Part shown: positions 36,059 to 47,948 of the stretch, piece after piece
Layout: the number at the start of each line of letters is the position of its first letter
How positions within the stretch are numbered: position 1 is the stretch's first letter
NCBI GenBank assembly: GCA_949152475.1
Contig: OX424567.1
Location: 29,909,402 to 29,973,401, forward strand
DNA from: Terebella lapidaria
Taxonomy: Eukaryota; Annelida; Polychaeta; Terebellida; Terebellidae
DNA: 64,000 bases
Direction of reading: 5' to 3'
Position numbers and translations under genes: made by a program
Notes under the pieces: model-generated
What the model was told of the DNA's origin: nothing
The model's input: only the letters and a program-made list of their open reading frames with translations
The model's database searches: none

Positions 36059-36402
36059 CCTCACCTCCTACACCTCTGGAACTTGACACATAGGTCGAAA
36101 TTGATTTAGAGAGGAACCCTAACGATTATTGGGTCAATCAGTCATATGACCTCTAACCCAGAGATCAAAAGACATTTTGGTGAGTCATCCTTGAGGCCCA
36201 CTGAATAATTCGGTAACGATGCTTCCTAGAATGACGTTATTTTCGGTTTCATGGCATTAGACAAACATGTCTTAGGGATATGTTGGATGAACTTGGCCCT
36301 GGTCCAATTTTTTTTTGCTGAGTAAACATTTTCATTTTCGGCCATATCTCGGAAACGATGCGTCCTAGAACGACGTTATTTTCGGATTCATGGCACTAGA
36401 CT
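36059..36402 (-). repeat. Copy of the 147-bp-monomer element (second hairpin family), reversed
   Basis: ATCTCGGAAACGATGCGTCC, GACGTTATTTTCGGA and AGACAAACATGTCT match the reverse complement of the 57-58 kb monomers. About two degenerate monomers, cut at 36,402 by the palindromic-satellite element. Confidence 0.65.
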
Positions 36403-37027
36403 ACGGAAGCGCAGTACTGCCACATGAGAAAAAAAATTAAGTCGTTTTAACGAGATAATAAGTCGATTTAACGAGATAATAAGTCGATTTAACGAGATGT
36501 TATCTCGTTAAATCGATTTAATATCTCGTTAAAACGACTTAATATTTTTTCTTTTTTTTCTTTCCTGGAGCGCATTGCTGCCATAGGGAAAAAATATTAA
36601 GTCGTTTTAACGAGATATTAAGTCGATTTAACGAGATAATATCTCGTTAAATCAACTTAATTATCTCGCTAAATCGACTTATTATGTCGTTAAAACGACT
36701 TATTATCTCGTTAAATCGACAGTACGGAAGCGCAGTGCTGCCACATGAGAAAAAAAATTAAGTTGTTTTAACGAGATAATAAGTCGATTTAACGACATAA
36801 TAAGTCGATTTAACGAGACAATTAAGTCGGTTTAACGAGATGTTATCTCGTTAAATCTATTTATTATCTCGTTAAAACGACTTAATATTTTTTCTTCTTT
36901 CCCTTTCCTGGAGCCCAGTGCTGCCATAGGGAAAAAATATTAAGTCGTTTTAACGAGATATTAAGTCGATTTAACGAGATAATATCTCGTTAAATCAACT
37001 TAATCATCTCGTTAAATCGACTTATTA

Positions 37028-39056
37028 GACTTTTTTCGTGTCGGGGTTATTTCGAGGGTGTTTCGGGGTGAAGTACCGCAATAATCCCCTCTTCTCGTCA
37101 CCCAGGGGTTTATTCAGTGATGCGTGCAGCTTAAAGCAAACTAATCCCACAAGAGCGATTTCCAGTCGACACTCCACAGAGATTGAGGCCAAACAAAATT
37201 ATAAACCAGTTTATAGTGTCTAACTAATTTACCAGTATTACTGTTCATTGTATTACAATCTCCGTGTGTGACTTATGCAAGGATTTTTGTTTCATCGGGT
37301 CTCAGTAGCTCAATGGTCCAGTGTTCACCTCACACATGTTTTTGGCAAGAACGTGTAGTGTGTCACCGTCGAGATTTGAGTCGTTTGTTATAATTCGGAT
37401 TCAAATTAGAAGAATTTGATATGCGAAAGCATGTTTATATTTATATATGAAACGAATCATGTTCTATACACGTCGGGAGGAGTAGTCTGTTTTATATTCA
37501 CATAATGTTTCATTGGAAGTACAGACAGCTATATGCTATTCCTACGATAAATGTTGTATATCAGAGCAGTAAATGTCATTCGAATTAAAAAGCGCCGGTC
37601 AGCGTGTTTTTGATCCTGTTTTAGGGGCGGGGGGACTTTTGGGGATCACTGATTTCTTTGGTCTCAAGTTACATATGTATAGGCCTACTGACGAATGGAT
37701 ATCGATATAGACAAATCCATATTTTAGGAGTGATTCATGAATGATACTTACAAAATCAGTGTCATGAACGGTCAAATTCGATGAGTGATAAACCTATAGG
37801 CCTAATGATAGCCCTGTTAAAACCACAGACACATAACTTTAATGACAGCAGTGTCATTGATTTTGCTCCAGGTTACACTTTTCACACACAAATCATGAAA
37901 CTGGCCGATTGCTTACTAGCCAAACACTGACGATATTACCTAAGGAGGATGCCTGTGGCATTTTGTTACAATTCACCCATTATAACAGAACCCAGCTATA
38001 CAATGGATCCGAAAGTCTAAGACTGAGAAACACGAGAGTCGTACAATCATGAAAATAGAAATGTCGTAAGAAATGTGTTTATTACGGGCGGTCTATAATA
38101 GTGAATCCCCTGTCTTTACTTTATAGACAAGTATCTCAAAATCACACCAGAAGGTTTATTCTGGTAAAATCGACAAATTATACCAACAAACTTAAATACA
38201 TATGTCACCAAATCGTGTTACATTGGTGAAACACATGAAAGTAACTGGTTGCAATGGAACTGATGTTGACCAATATACAATCACCAACCATATTTCACCA
38301 TTGTCATGTTAATTTTCGCACTCCATTATTTTTCCCCTGCAAATTAATTTAGCGTGTTTCGCCCAATATTAATAAAGTATTCTGATGTTGCACGATTTCT
38401 GAACGTCTGATGTTATTTGTGCATACAAAGATGAGAGTGACTGAAAGAGCAAATAACAGATACCTTAGGTGAAATATATCATATTTTAGCAATAAAATTT
38501 ACAAAAGGTGATATGTTCAGGGTTGTCTGAGCCTGTAGGGCCCAATCTGTTAATACTACTCACCCATTTGATGTATACCATATTTAATCAATCTGGCACA
38601 TTTTTAATTTTCATTGAATTTAGAAGAAAAAGTAAGCTGCGCTACATGCGCCCAAGTATCAAATCCTGCGCATTCCTCTATATTCAATAAGGATTGAAAA
38701 GGTGCGAGACGGATTAAATGGTATGTTTTCATTGGACGAGTAGTATTAAGGAATAATGTACGGTATTTGGGCCGACTTTAGTATGCTTCCCATGAACACT
38801 GCGCGACAACGGGAAACATCTCATTTAATCCGTCTGACACCCTTTTAATCCTGATTAGAGATAAAAGAAAATTCAGTATAGCATACCTCTGCTACAGTTC
38901 GGTTCTATTTTGTGTGGCCTAACAGGCGCTGATTAATGAATCTGAGTTATATTCGCCACGCTTCAATGCGCAAAAACCCCTGCTCACTTGACCGCGGTAC
39001 TTCACCCCGAAGTACCCCCGAAACACCCTCGAAATAACCCCGACACGAAAAAAGTC
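37028..39056. mobile_element. 2,029-base TIR element nested in the palindromic satellite
   Basis: Ends GACTTTTTTCGTGTCGGGG and its inverse, with TIR homology running ~60 bases apart from one 11-base gap. TATTA duplicated at 37,023-37,027 and 39,057-39,061; removing it restores the satellite (GACTTATTATGT). No transposase is visible. The superfamily cannot be named from the TIR alone. Confidence 0.75.
37300..37386 (+). other. tRNA-like (SINE-head-like) sequence
   Basis: TAGCTCAATGG matches the pol III box A and AGATTTGAGTC is a weak box B (8 of 11) about 55 bases later. The arms do not fold into a good cloverleaf, so it is not a functional tRNA gene. It may be a SINE head or chance. Confidence 0.25.
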
Positions 39057-39324
39057 TATTATGTTGTTAAATCGACTTATTATCTCGTTAAATCGACTTA
39101 TTATCTCGTTAAATCGACTTAATATCTCGTTAACGACTTAATATTTTTTCGATATAGCAGCACTGGGCTCCAGGAAAGCAAAAGAATAAAAAATATTAAG
39201 TCGTTTTAACGAGATATTAAGTCGATTTAACGAGATAATAAGTCGATTTAACGAGATAATAAGTCGTTTTTCATTAAATCGACTTAATTTTTTTTCTCAT
39301 GTGGCAGCACTGCGCTTCCGTATA

Positions 39325-40292
39325 ATAGATATTTACTTTTTACATAAAACTTAAAAAAATGTTTTCGTTCCCCCTCACACACCTCAGACCCTCAATTTCT
39401 TGTCGCCCGCACCCCATAAAAGCACTAGATGCCTGATTTCACCAGTACAGGGTGCTGGTGTCCGAGTTGGATATTACATCGGTTGGCGAAGCCCCCAACT
39501 CTCTACATGTCTATGTGCTGACTTTCTTATGGAGGTTTCATGCCAACCTATCGACGCCCGTTTTGGCACGTAAACGTTTAGATACCTATTTCAAATGAGG
39601 ATTTTCTTCGTCCTTGACACGAAATCTTTCGAATTGATGGCAAACTTTGAATATTCCAAAGATGTATAATGCGTAAATCGATGTGTTAGGTTTGAGAAAA
39701 TTACACAAAATGCTCAGCTGATCTTAAAAACGTCAAAATGGCGGAGCCGATGGAAATTGACATTCCCAGAATGCAAAGCAAATTTTACCGCAATGACACG
39801 TATTTTGGAACACACAATATTCTGTGCAACAATTCGTGCATGCATTGCATACATATAAGCTTGCGTGTGGCATTCTTTGTTGTTTGAAGTAAACACAACG
39901 ATTCCTCTACAATGCCATGGTTACATTACCATAATTTAACGTGTCGCATGCTGGGTTTGCGAGCCTTCATATTTCAAACTGGTCTTTTAATTAGCCCAGT
40001 AGACATATATTAGGCTACATCGATCAGATGCAGACATTCCTCATAGTTTCCAATATTTTAAAGGGTATTTTATTGAGGTTCCGTATCATTTTAGCAGTAT
40101 CATTTTCAAAATAAATGCTTACTTATTAGGAGTATGCATGAAGTAGGCCTATGTTTTAATCATAATATACGGGAATGAATTCAATTATACATTCAGCTGT
40201 CGTGGTGCTGATGATGTGCTTGAGCTCTAATGTCGACTTTCGCAGTTAGCTGCATTTTCTTGTTAATACCAATGGTCAATTTATAAAGTATA
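39325..40292. other. Interval between mobile elements
   Basis: Apart from the small ORF at 39,738 nothing is recognised. A+T-rich. Confidence 0.4.
39738..39887 (+). CDS. Small 49-codon ORF with strong start context
   Basis: ATG in the context CAAAATGGCGG, reading MAEPMEIDIPRMQSKFYRND and ending at TGA. The N-terminus looks like a real protein start, but the second half is Cys/His-rich with no family match. It could be a first exon with an unrecognised donor, a micropeptide, or chance. Confidence 0.2.
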   Translation: MAEPMEIDIPRMQSKFYRNDTYFGTHNILCNNSCMHCIHISLRVAFFVV

Positions 40293-40297
40293 ATATT

Positions 40298-40475
40298 TGT
40301 TTTATGTGGTAAACTAACTCGTAGTTTATATGTGTTTCTGCAAAGTAGACGAGCTACTTCGATTCCCAAGTCCACAAGACCAATATGGCTGAAACTCTGT
40401 TTATTACCGTAACTGCGCGTCATTGCGCATGTGCATAACATCAAGCTACAATACCGTTCTTTAGCATACATGACA
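40298..40475 (-). repeat. 3' LTR of the 40.3-46.2 kb element
   Basis: Uninterrupted 178-base copy; provides the empty-site reference for the insertion in the other LTR. Confidence 0.85.
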
Positions 40476-40688
40476 TCCCCTTTTTCTTTGAAAATTTTAA
40501 AAATTAGTAGTTCTATTACATTCTCACATTTGTATCTGCAAAAATCAAGTTTTTTTTCACATATTGGAGAAACCTAGTACATTTTACACAAATACAACAA
40601 ACATAGTACATTTTACTCAACAATTATCATGACACTCTACTCTTCTTTTTTTCTGAATACCAAACAAAATAGCTCAGTGTGATCAAGC

Positions 40689-43543
40689 TCAGTATGTGAA
40701 GTTCTTCAACCATCCGGGTTGCTTGATTTGACGTCCGGATCTGCTCACTGCTTGTGGGTGTTGAACTTGAGCTGGTGGTCTTGGTGGTACTGGGTCGATT
40801 CTCTGCGCGACTGGTACTACCGTCTTCTGAAGTTGGTGTGTCAGATATCGTGTTGAACGGGGTCCCAATGTTGGGATTTCATGTGGCGTTTCCGCTGTTA
40901 TCATCAGTCGATTCCGATTTCGTCTGTATTCGTGTCCCAAACTTCCTGATTTCACAATATGTGACCTTGGTGCTTCGTGTGGTCTGACATACTGTGCTGG
41001 CTTCCATCCTGTCGGTGTGTGTACTCTGACTGCATCTGTCGTCTTGATTTCTGGTAGAGGTTTTGTTCCACGGTCATAGTATTTCTTTTGGTTTCGTCTG
41101 TCTTGCTCCAGGCCACGTTGTACTGTTTCTGGTGGAATACTTTTCGGTTGAAGTAGTTTCGTTGTTGTTGGCGCTAGCGTTTTTGTTCGTCTGCCCATCA
41201 GTCGTTGTACTGGAGATCCCAACTGTGGATCACGTGGTGTATTTCTGAATTCTAGTAGTGCTAGGTAAATATCTTCTCCCTCGTGTGTCGCTTTCTTGAT
41301 CATATTCTTCGCACTTTGAACTGCTCTCTCTGACAATCCATGACGTGAGGTGTTCAATTTTGTATTTCTCCACGAAGTCTCGGAACTCTTGACTGCGGAA
41401 CTGTGGTCCGTTGTCTGACACTAGAACGTCCATGATTCCATATCGAGCAATATTGGCTTTGAGTATTCTGACAACTACTTGGGTTGACGTGTTGGACAAA
41501 GGTTCAACTTCGAGGAAGCCGGAATATGAGTCTACTATCACAATGTATGATTTCCCATACAGTTCAAATAGATCACATCCTACACGACTCCACGGTAGCT
41601 TTGGGATTGGATAAAGTATCATCGGCTCTTTTCTGTTTCGGTTCTTGTATTCGAGGCAAGCGGAGCATTTGTTGATCATGTCCTCTATTTCCCCCATTCA
41701 TGCCCGGCCAGAATATAATGTCTCGAGCCCTCTGCTTGGTCTTCACGATACCCAAGTGAGATGAATGCAGGGTCTTCAGCATTTCTCTTCGCATTTTCTT
41801 CGGGATACACACCCTGTCTCCACGGAATACAACTCCTTCATACATGCTTAGTGTGTCTCTATGGTCCCAATATGGCACTGCTGGTGGCTGAACTCTTCCT
41901 CTCTGGTTAGGCCGTCCGTCTTCTATGTACTTCTTCACAGTTTGAAGGTCATCATCTTCTTGTGTTGCTTCAGCTATCTTGTCGTGGTTTGTGCTGGTCA
42001 ATGTGTCGACTCGGCACACCATCAGATCTTCGTCCATGCCTGTGTCTTTGCTGTCGATTGGTTGTGGTAATCGGCTCAGACAGTCGGCAAGTCCTAGCTT
42101 GACTCCAGCTACATACTTCAACTTGTACGAGTATGGCTGCAACTTTAGCATCATTCTTTGGATCCGCATCGGGGCTACGTGTATAGGTTTCTTGTGTAGA
42201 CTTTCTAGTGGTTGGTGATCACTTTCAATCGTCACGTCTTGCTTCCCATAAATCATGTTGTGGAATCTCTGGCATCCAAAGACTACGGCCAGCATCTCTA
42301 GTTCTATCTGGGCATAACGTGTTTCTGCAGACGACAACGCTCTTGAGGCATACGCAACGACTCCGTTGTTCTGGATCACTGTAGCTCCTAGTCCACTTCT
42401 TGATGCGTCTACACTCAGTATCACTGGACTATTGACATCATAGTATTTGAGCACAGGCGTCGATGTCAGCGCTTCTTTCACTCTTCTGTAAGCTGTTGTG
42501 TGCTCTGGTTTCCACTGCCATTCTTCTTTTGTCTTGAGCTTTCTCAGTGGTGCGTTCAGATGGCTGAGATGTGGTATGAATTTCGAAACATAGGAAATCA
42601 TTCCTAGAACTGTCTCTAATTCTGCTCTGTTCTGTGGTTCTCTCATCTTCAGTATTGAGGCAATACGTTCTGGTGATGGCTTCACACCATCCCGTGTGAG
42701 TACATGACCCACGTAGTTGACACTCGTCTTCGCTACTTTGGTTTTCTGAAGGTTTAGTTTCAGGTTCACTTCTCGAGCTCTTCTGAGAACTGCTTCTAAG
42801 CGCTTGTTGTGACTTTCGATTGTCTCTCTGTGTATCAGGATATCATCCATCACGATCTCTATCCCATTTATGCCACTGAATATGTCGTTCATGGCCCTCT
42901 GATATATCTCTGGTGCGCTACTTATTCCCATCGGCATCCTCAAGTGTCGATAGCGTCCAAACGGTGTGTTGAATGTGGTACACTTGGAGCTTTCTTCGGT
43001 AAGTTTTATCTGGTAAAACCCCATGTTTGCGTCAAGAACACTGAAGTAGCGACTCCCGCTCAATCTTGTGAGTATGTCGTCTAGCGAACTCATTGGGTAG
43101 TGTTCTCGGAGGATTCATTGGTTCAAGTGGAATGGATCAATACAAATACGCACCCGTCCTGAAGGTTTCCGTACACAGACGATAGGATTCGCCCACTCTG
43201 TTGGATCTGTGACTTTGGCGATTATTCCCGACTTCTCCAGGTGGTCCAGTTCTGCCTTCACCTGCTGTCTGATAGGTGCTTGTACCGGTCTCGGAGAACT
43301 CACAACTGGCTCTACAGACTTATCTACTTTGATATGGTATTCCCCTGGTATACAACCTATCGTACTATCAAACACATCTCGGTACTGGTTTAGTAACGAC
43401 TTACAATCGTGTTCAGCATCCTGTACATTATCGACACGAGCAATCAGTCCAAAGCGTAGGCTATCTTTGGTACATAACAGATTTGGAAGTCTTTGTTTAA
43501 CACCTGGAACTCTAGTGTATGAACTTTTTGTTTGTACATGCAA
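40689..43543 (-). pseudogene. pol region (RT, RNase H, integrase) of the 40.3-46.2 kb element
   Basis: RT blocks include FSVLDANMGFYQIKL and a catalytic IVMDDILIH. RNase H has ILSVDASRSGLGATVIQ. Integrase has a His/Cys zinc region (SSHLGIVKTKQRARDIIFWP) and a core with DSYSGFLEVEPL and SDNGPQF, then a C-terminal tail with YDRGTKPLPEI. Family order and motifs are Ty3/Gypsy. Confidence 0.85.
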
Positions 43544-44817
43544 GGCAAGTACACTTTACCATCAGATTTTTGTTTCGCATGGATACCTTTGAGTACCATT
43601 GGACTCTGTTCCACATTCTGGATATTTAGACTACGCAGAGTCTTCATGTTCACAACATTACATACAGAACCTGTGTCAATTTTCAGTGTCAATGGTTTGC
43701 CATAAACATTCATTTTTACATGCCATGAGTCAGTGTTATCAGTGTTAGATTTACAGGTGAACACATCAGATATATTACACTGCTGAAAGAGATCACATTC
43801 ATCAACATTTTCACCATTATCATTGTATTGTTCAACAGCATGCACATTTCGGTTGTCATCAGGAGGTCTTGACCCGCGACTCTGACCTCTGTTGCCACGC
43901 CATTGGCCTTGGCCACGTCGTCCACGGCTACTCTGTCGTCTCGCACCTTGACCTCTGTGTCTAAACTCCCGACTAGAGTTTGCACATTTTGGAGAACGTG
44001 CGTAATGTCCCTGGATTCCACACTCTCCACAATACTTGTTGTAAGCTGGACACTGTCCATGTGGATGAGATCTACAACAATAGTCACATGTCACGCTTCT
44101 TCCATCTTGATATGTGTTGCTAGATCCTCGACCTCTAGAGCGTCCTCGTTGGCGTCCTCGGCTGCGACCACGTCCCACACTGTGTACTTGACCGTTGGAT
44201 TCAGTCCCACTGGCTTATGCAGTTCCACTGGCTTGTGTTAAAAGCTGCAACTGTGTCAGCTCAGTTTTCCTGCAGATTTTTATGCAGTTTGTCAAGTTCA
44301 GATCATCACCATCTAAATCCAATAATTCTCGCTTTGTGTGTTCATCTCTAATTCCTTCTATGATACGATCACATAGAATGGAATGTTCTGCGTCTCCATA
44401 TTCACACATCTGAACTTTGTGCTTGAGATCGGCCAGAAAATCCATCATCGTCTCATTGGGTTGCTGTTTACGAGCGAGAAATGCCTGTCTTCTCAAATTT
44501 CTCATTTTCCCTCTGCCATAATGTTGATCAAATTTCTTTAACACCGTTGGTAAGTCCTCCTTGTCCTCGGCAGGCACTGCTACTATTCCATTGCCTGGAT
44601 CTGCTGCTACATCCGGCTTGAATTCGAAAGTGTTGTACAGTTTGATGCCATCTGCACCCAGGAAGTGCAGTAATAAACTAACTTTTCTTTTTCCCGCAGC
44701 ACCGTCTAAGTCTCTTGCTGTGAGGTAAACTTCGAACATCTGCTTCCATGATTTCCATGTCAGACCTGTAGTGTCCGTGCTGTCCGGCTGGAATGCTGGT
44801 GGCGGCGGTATATCCAT
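43444..44817 (-). pseudogene. gag and protease region of the 40.3-46.2 kb element
   Basis: Gag with SWKQMFEVYLTARDL near its start, then a basic Arg/Gly-rich stretch, two CCHC-like knuckles (CDYCCRSHPHGQC and CGECGIQGHYARSPKC) and a DTGS-type aspartic protease (LTLKIDTGSVCNVV). Typical of Ty3/Gypsy. Fossil; parts only. Confidence 0.8.
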
Positions 44818-44985
44818 TTCGTAAAGTTAGTTTTGACATTGGCGGCGGTCCATACTTTAAATTCTCGGTGCGCTTTTTCCGCATTTGGCGCAACTTTCAA
44901 CTCTCAAATAAACTGTCAATCTGCAATGTTTTTTCATTCACTCACAGTTAAATATAATCCTTATAAATCCCGCTTTCTGACATCA

Positions 44986-46180
44986 TGTTTTATGTGGTAA
45001 ATTAACTCGTAGTTTATATGTGTTTCTGCAAAGTAGACGAGCTACTTCGATTCCCAAGTCCACAAGTAGCATGACAACACATTTCTGGAATATTGGGTCT
45101 ACATTGTCATACAATACACCAAAAGAAAGCTTGAAGCTTCAGAAAAACAAATATGTAACAAAATTGACTGTATGTATTGATTCAGAGGTGCTAGAGCATT
45201 TCAAAGAAGGGTACCGTCAGGTCCTTCTGAAGACAAAAATTAGGGAAAAGTCCAAAAAAGTGAAGCTCGCTGTTTACTCGCAAACAAAACGTGATAATAC
45301 ATATTTCAGGGCTTGAATATATTTGATATTAATTACTTTACACATTGCAACATCATACACACTAAAAATATATGACGTTGGTGGTGATCACTGTGCCCAA
45401 AGTTGTCAAATTTGCCCTCATCAGGCCTGTAGAAGTAGAACAAATGATCATTGAAGCCATTTCTGACAAAATTCTAGTCACAAAAATCGTTATATTTGTA
45501 GCACAATGCCCAAGGTACTCCTTTACTGCAATGTTATCAAAGTTCAATAAAAAAATCTTATGAGATATGCCCAAATTAGAATTTTTCTCTGATGTCTCCA
45601 AAAACGATAGCCAAGCTTGTTTACATGGGCGATAATAGGGGCTTCAAGTGCCAACCAATACTAAACAGATGGCGGAAGTGCAGATGAAACACGACAGGCC
45701 CCTCATTTCGAAGCAATTTCCCAAGCAGTACGGGGGTTTATGATTGAAATATCGTTATATTAAAAAACATTAATTCACAAATTAAACCATGTCTAATCGG
45801 CGACAAGAAGTTTTAACTTAATTTTTGGAGTGAAAAAAAACTTTGAGCTGAACTTTCACCTCCAAAATTGGGTCAGATCCCATAACGAGGGTTCTTGTCA
45901 CCTAGGCCGATGTCTAACCTTTCCATACATACCAAATATGCTATGTAAAAGACTTTCTGATTGGTCGAAAATGACCGTAACATGACCCCACCCAAATCTG
46001 GTTCAACGAGCTTCACTTTTTTCGCTCCCGCGAAAAACTGCTTGCGCGCGCCGCCTAGCAGAGAGTTGTCATGCTACCACAAGACCAATATGGCTGAAAC
46101 TCTGTTTATTACCGTAACTGCGCGTCATTGTGCGTGTGCATAACATCAAGCTACAATACCGTACTTTAGCATACATGACA
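44986..46180 (-). repeat. 5' LTR of the 40.3-46.2 kb element, split by an insertion
   Basis: Homology to the 3' LTR covers 44,986-45,066 and resumes at 46,077; the intervening 1,010 bases plus a 7-base duplication are a separate element. Confidence 0.85.
45067..46076. mobile_element. 1,010-base non-autonomous DNA element inserted in an LTR
   Basis: Perfect terminal inverted repeats TAGCATGACAAC/GTTGTCATGCTA, flanked by CCACAAG at 45,060-45,066 and 46,077-46,083. The intact partner LTR has CCACAAG once, so the limits are exact. An alternative parse is a 13-base TIR with a 5-base duplication. No transposase ORF; the interior has little structure. Seven-base duplications are uncommon, so I leave the superfamily open. 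Confidence 0.85.
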
Positions 46181-46185
46181 ATATT

Positions 46186-46749
46186 CATTGTAATATTGCT
46201 GTACTTATTTCATTGCTCGCTCTAGCGAGAGTATCTCAAATGTTATTGTATTTTGGAAGGGCTATTGTCTCAAATGATAAGTTGTCAGCAACAGGAGATT
46301 GTCTCTAGATTTGGTTGGAATATGGCTCTCAATCGATAAAAGTCTATTCTTATCCTGTTCATTACTGAGAGCTATACACCTACTTTAGGGACGCTTGTCT
46401 GGAACGCACCTCGTGAATGAGTTAAATAAGAGAGGATAACAGGTGGGCCTATTAAATGAATTCACAAGCAGTACGATTACAAAATAATGGGAATAGTGCT
46501 GGAATTTTTCTGAACATTCAGAAAATCTTATCGATTACAATTGTTTTAGATTACAATTTAAACACCAATATTTGATCCTGGCTATAATTGTGTAACTGTG
46601 TACGAGTTGACTTCACCAGTTCGTACTTCCTGTCGTTTCGAAAAGTTATGTTTGCAAACATCATGGTTCATTTTGTTATTCGATCATAAATAATAATGAT
46701 AATGAAGTATCATATCATATATATACGGCGATCTTGGCGTGATTTTAAT
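46186..46749. other. Interval without recognised features
   Basis: A+T-rich; no exon or repeat seen. Confidence 0.4.
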
Positions 46750-47220
46750 TTACCGGACCTTCCGATAACCTATTGCAATGGCATTGCGTCCGGCGTCCGT
46801 CCGTCGTCATCCGTCAACAATTTTGACGAAAAACAGCCAATTTTGGCCTTTAATGGTCGTTTTCTCAAAATCTGTCCTTTGAATCGCCAGGCTGCGTGTG
46901 GCGACCATTTTGATTTTCGACAGGTCGACAAAATTTGGCCCAAAATGTTCGCCCCAAATCAAATTACTATTTGTTTTGAGCTATTTCCGGCAAAAACATT
47001 TTATTTCATCATTGGACACATTTTAGGACTTTTTTCATTTTTGTCGATATCTCGGAACTGGTGCGTTGCAGAGGGAAGTGAACGTTATTTTCATACTCTG
47101 ACCTTAGCCCGAATTTTCTCTTGTTCTCTTGGTGATTGTGGGCGTGATTGTTTGATAAAAATGAGCCTAATGGCTTTCATATGTTACCGAACAGTTTTGG
47201 TTCTAAGCATCACTGGTGAG
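46750..47220. repeat. Hairpin cap and leader of a minisatellite element (copy 4)
   Basis: TTACCGGA-CCT-TCCGATAA stem at 46,750-46,768, then CCTATTGCAATGGCATTGCG and a CCGTCCGTCGTC tract, the same order as at 21.7 and 26.3 kb. A different tandem-repeat family follows it. Confidence 0.6.
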
Positions 47221-47870
47221 ATATGACATTGAGATTTATCAGTCAAGGTCCAATATAATGACCAAATGATGACCACTCAAAGTCATCTGAGACCAACTTC
47301 AAGGCACCTAAAGATCCACCATGAATGTATATGTCCTTCTATATGCTAACAATTCAAATCTAGCTCTAACTACACCCGTTACAATCTAATCTACACATTC
47401 AGGTCAGACGTGACTTTCGGATTCACAACTCAAGATCATCTGAGGTCAACTTCAAGAATACCATACTTTCTAAATGTTCAAATTACAAAACTAAGCTTAA
47501 TTAACAGCAGTTTGGTATGCAGCGTTCAATTCACAAATTTCAGGTCAGATGTGACCTTCGGATTTAACGCTCAAGGTCATCTGAGATGAGCTTCAAGACC
47601 ACAAGAATAGCCGCAATATACGACTTTCTATATATTTATAATATGAACCTGAGCTTCATTTGCATGTATGGTATGTAGACGTCAAATGACACATAATTTA
47701 AGATTGAACGTGACCTCGAGATTTACCATTCAAGGTCATGCAAGGTCATCAAAATTCGAGGTCATCAAATGATCCATCTTAGATGATTTCCTATATGTTC
47801 TAAATTTGGATCAGGGTGGCGCCAGTTTTGTGGAAGTAAATTGTAAAATTTTGATGTATGAGAAAAAAAC
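47221..47870 (-). repeat. Degenerate minisatellite array, left arm
   Basis: Monomers of ~150 bases with CAAGGTCATCTGAGGTCAAC-type blocks, in reverse orientation to those at 47,940-49,150. An AGGTCA-TGCA-AGGTCA direct repeat lies near 47,733. Confidence 0.55.
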
Positions 47871-47897
47871 CTGAAAAAAAAAATGGAAAAAGCTTAG

Positions 47898-47948
47898 ACT
47901 TAGGCTTGTAAGCCTAAGCATTAGGCTTGTATTTACAAGCTTAGGCTT
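47898..47948. repeat. Palindrome cluster between inverted arrays
   Basis: CTTAGGCTTGTAAGCCTAAG (20-base palindrome) and further TTAGGCTTGTA copies sit between the oppositely oriented arrays. Confidence 0.7.

Larger units (their letters stand above)
36402..39322. mobile_element. Non-autonomous TIR element built of palindromic 21-bp satellite
   Basis: Both ends carry TACGGAAGCGCAGT.CTGCCACATGAG in inverted orientation, possibly TA-flanked. Adjacent sequence is a 21-bp satellite (AAGTCGATTTAACGAGATAAT) arranged as head-to-head blocks that can fold on themselves. Extra copies of the end sequence occur inside (36,722; 36,550; 36,898; 39,150), so several fold-back units have stacked. A 2,029-base element is inserted at 37,028. 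No coding capacity. Confidence 0.75.
40298..46180 (-). mobile_element. Ty3/Gypsy LTR element with 5-base target duplication, minus strand (fossil)
   Basis: 178-base LTRs starting TGTTTTATGTGG and ending CATACATGACA; ATATT duplicated at 40,293-40,297 and 46,181-46,185. A TGTCAGAAAGCGGGATT primer-binding-like site lies inside the right (5') LTR and a polypurine tract (AAAGAAAAAGGGGA) inside the left. Gag, protease, RT, RNase H and integrase are in order; the 5' LTR is split by a 1,010-base DNA element. LTRs differ at about 4 of 178 positions. The coding part looks nearly whole, with a few breaks. Confidence 0.88.

Noticed and set aside
45020-45316. 98-codon ORF crossing the LTR and the 1,010-base element
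   Set aside because: Spans the insertion junction, begins in LTR sequence and has no family motif; a chance frame.
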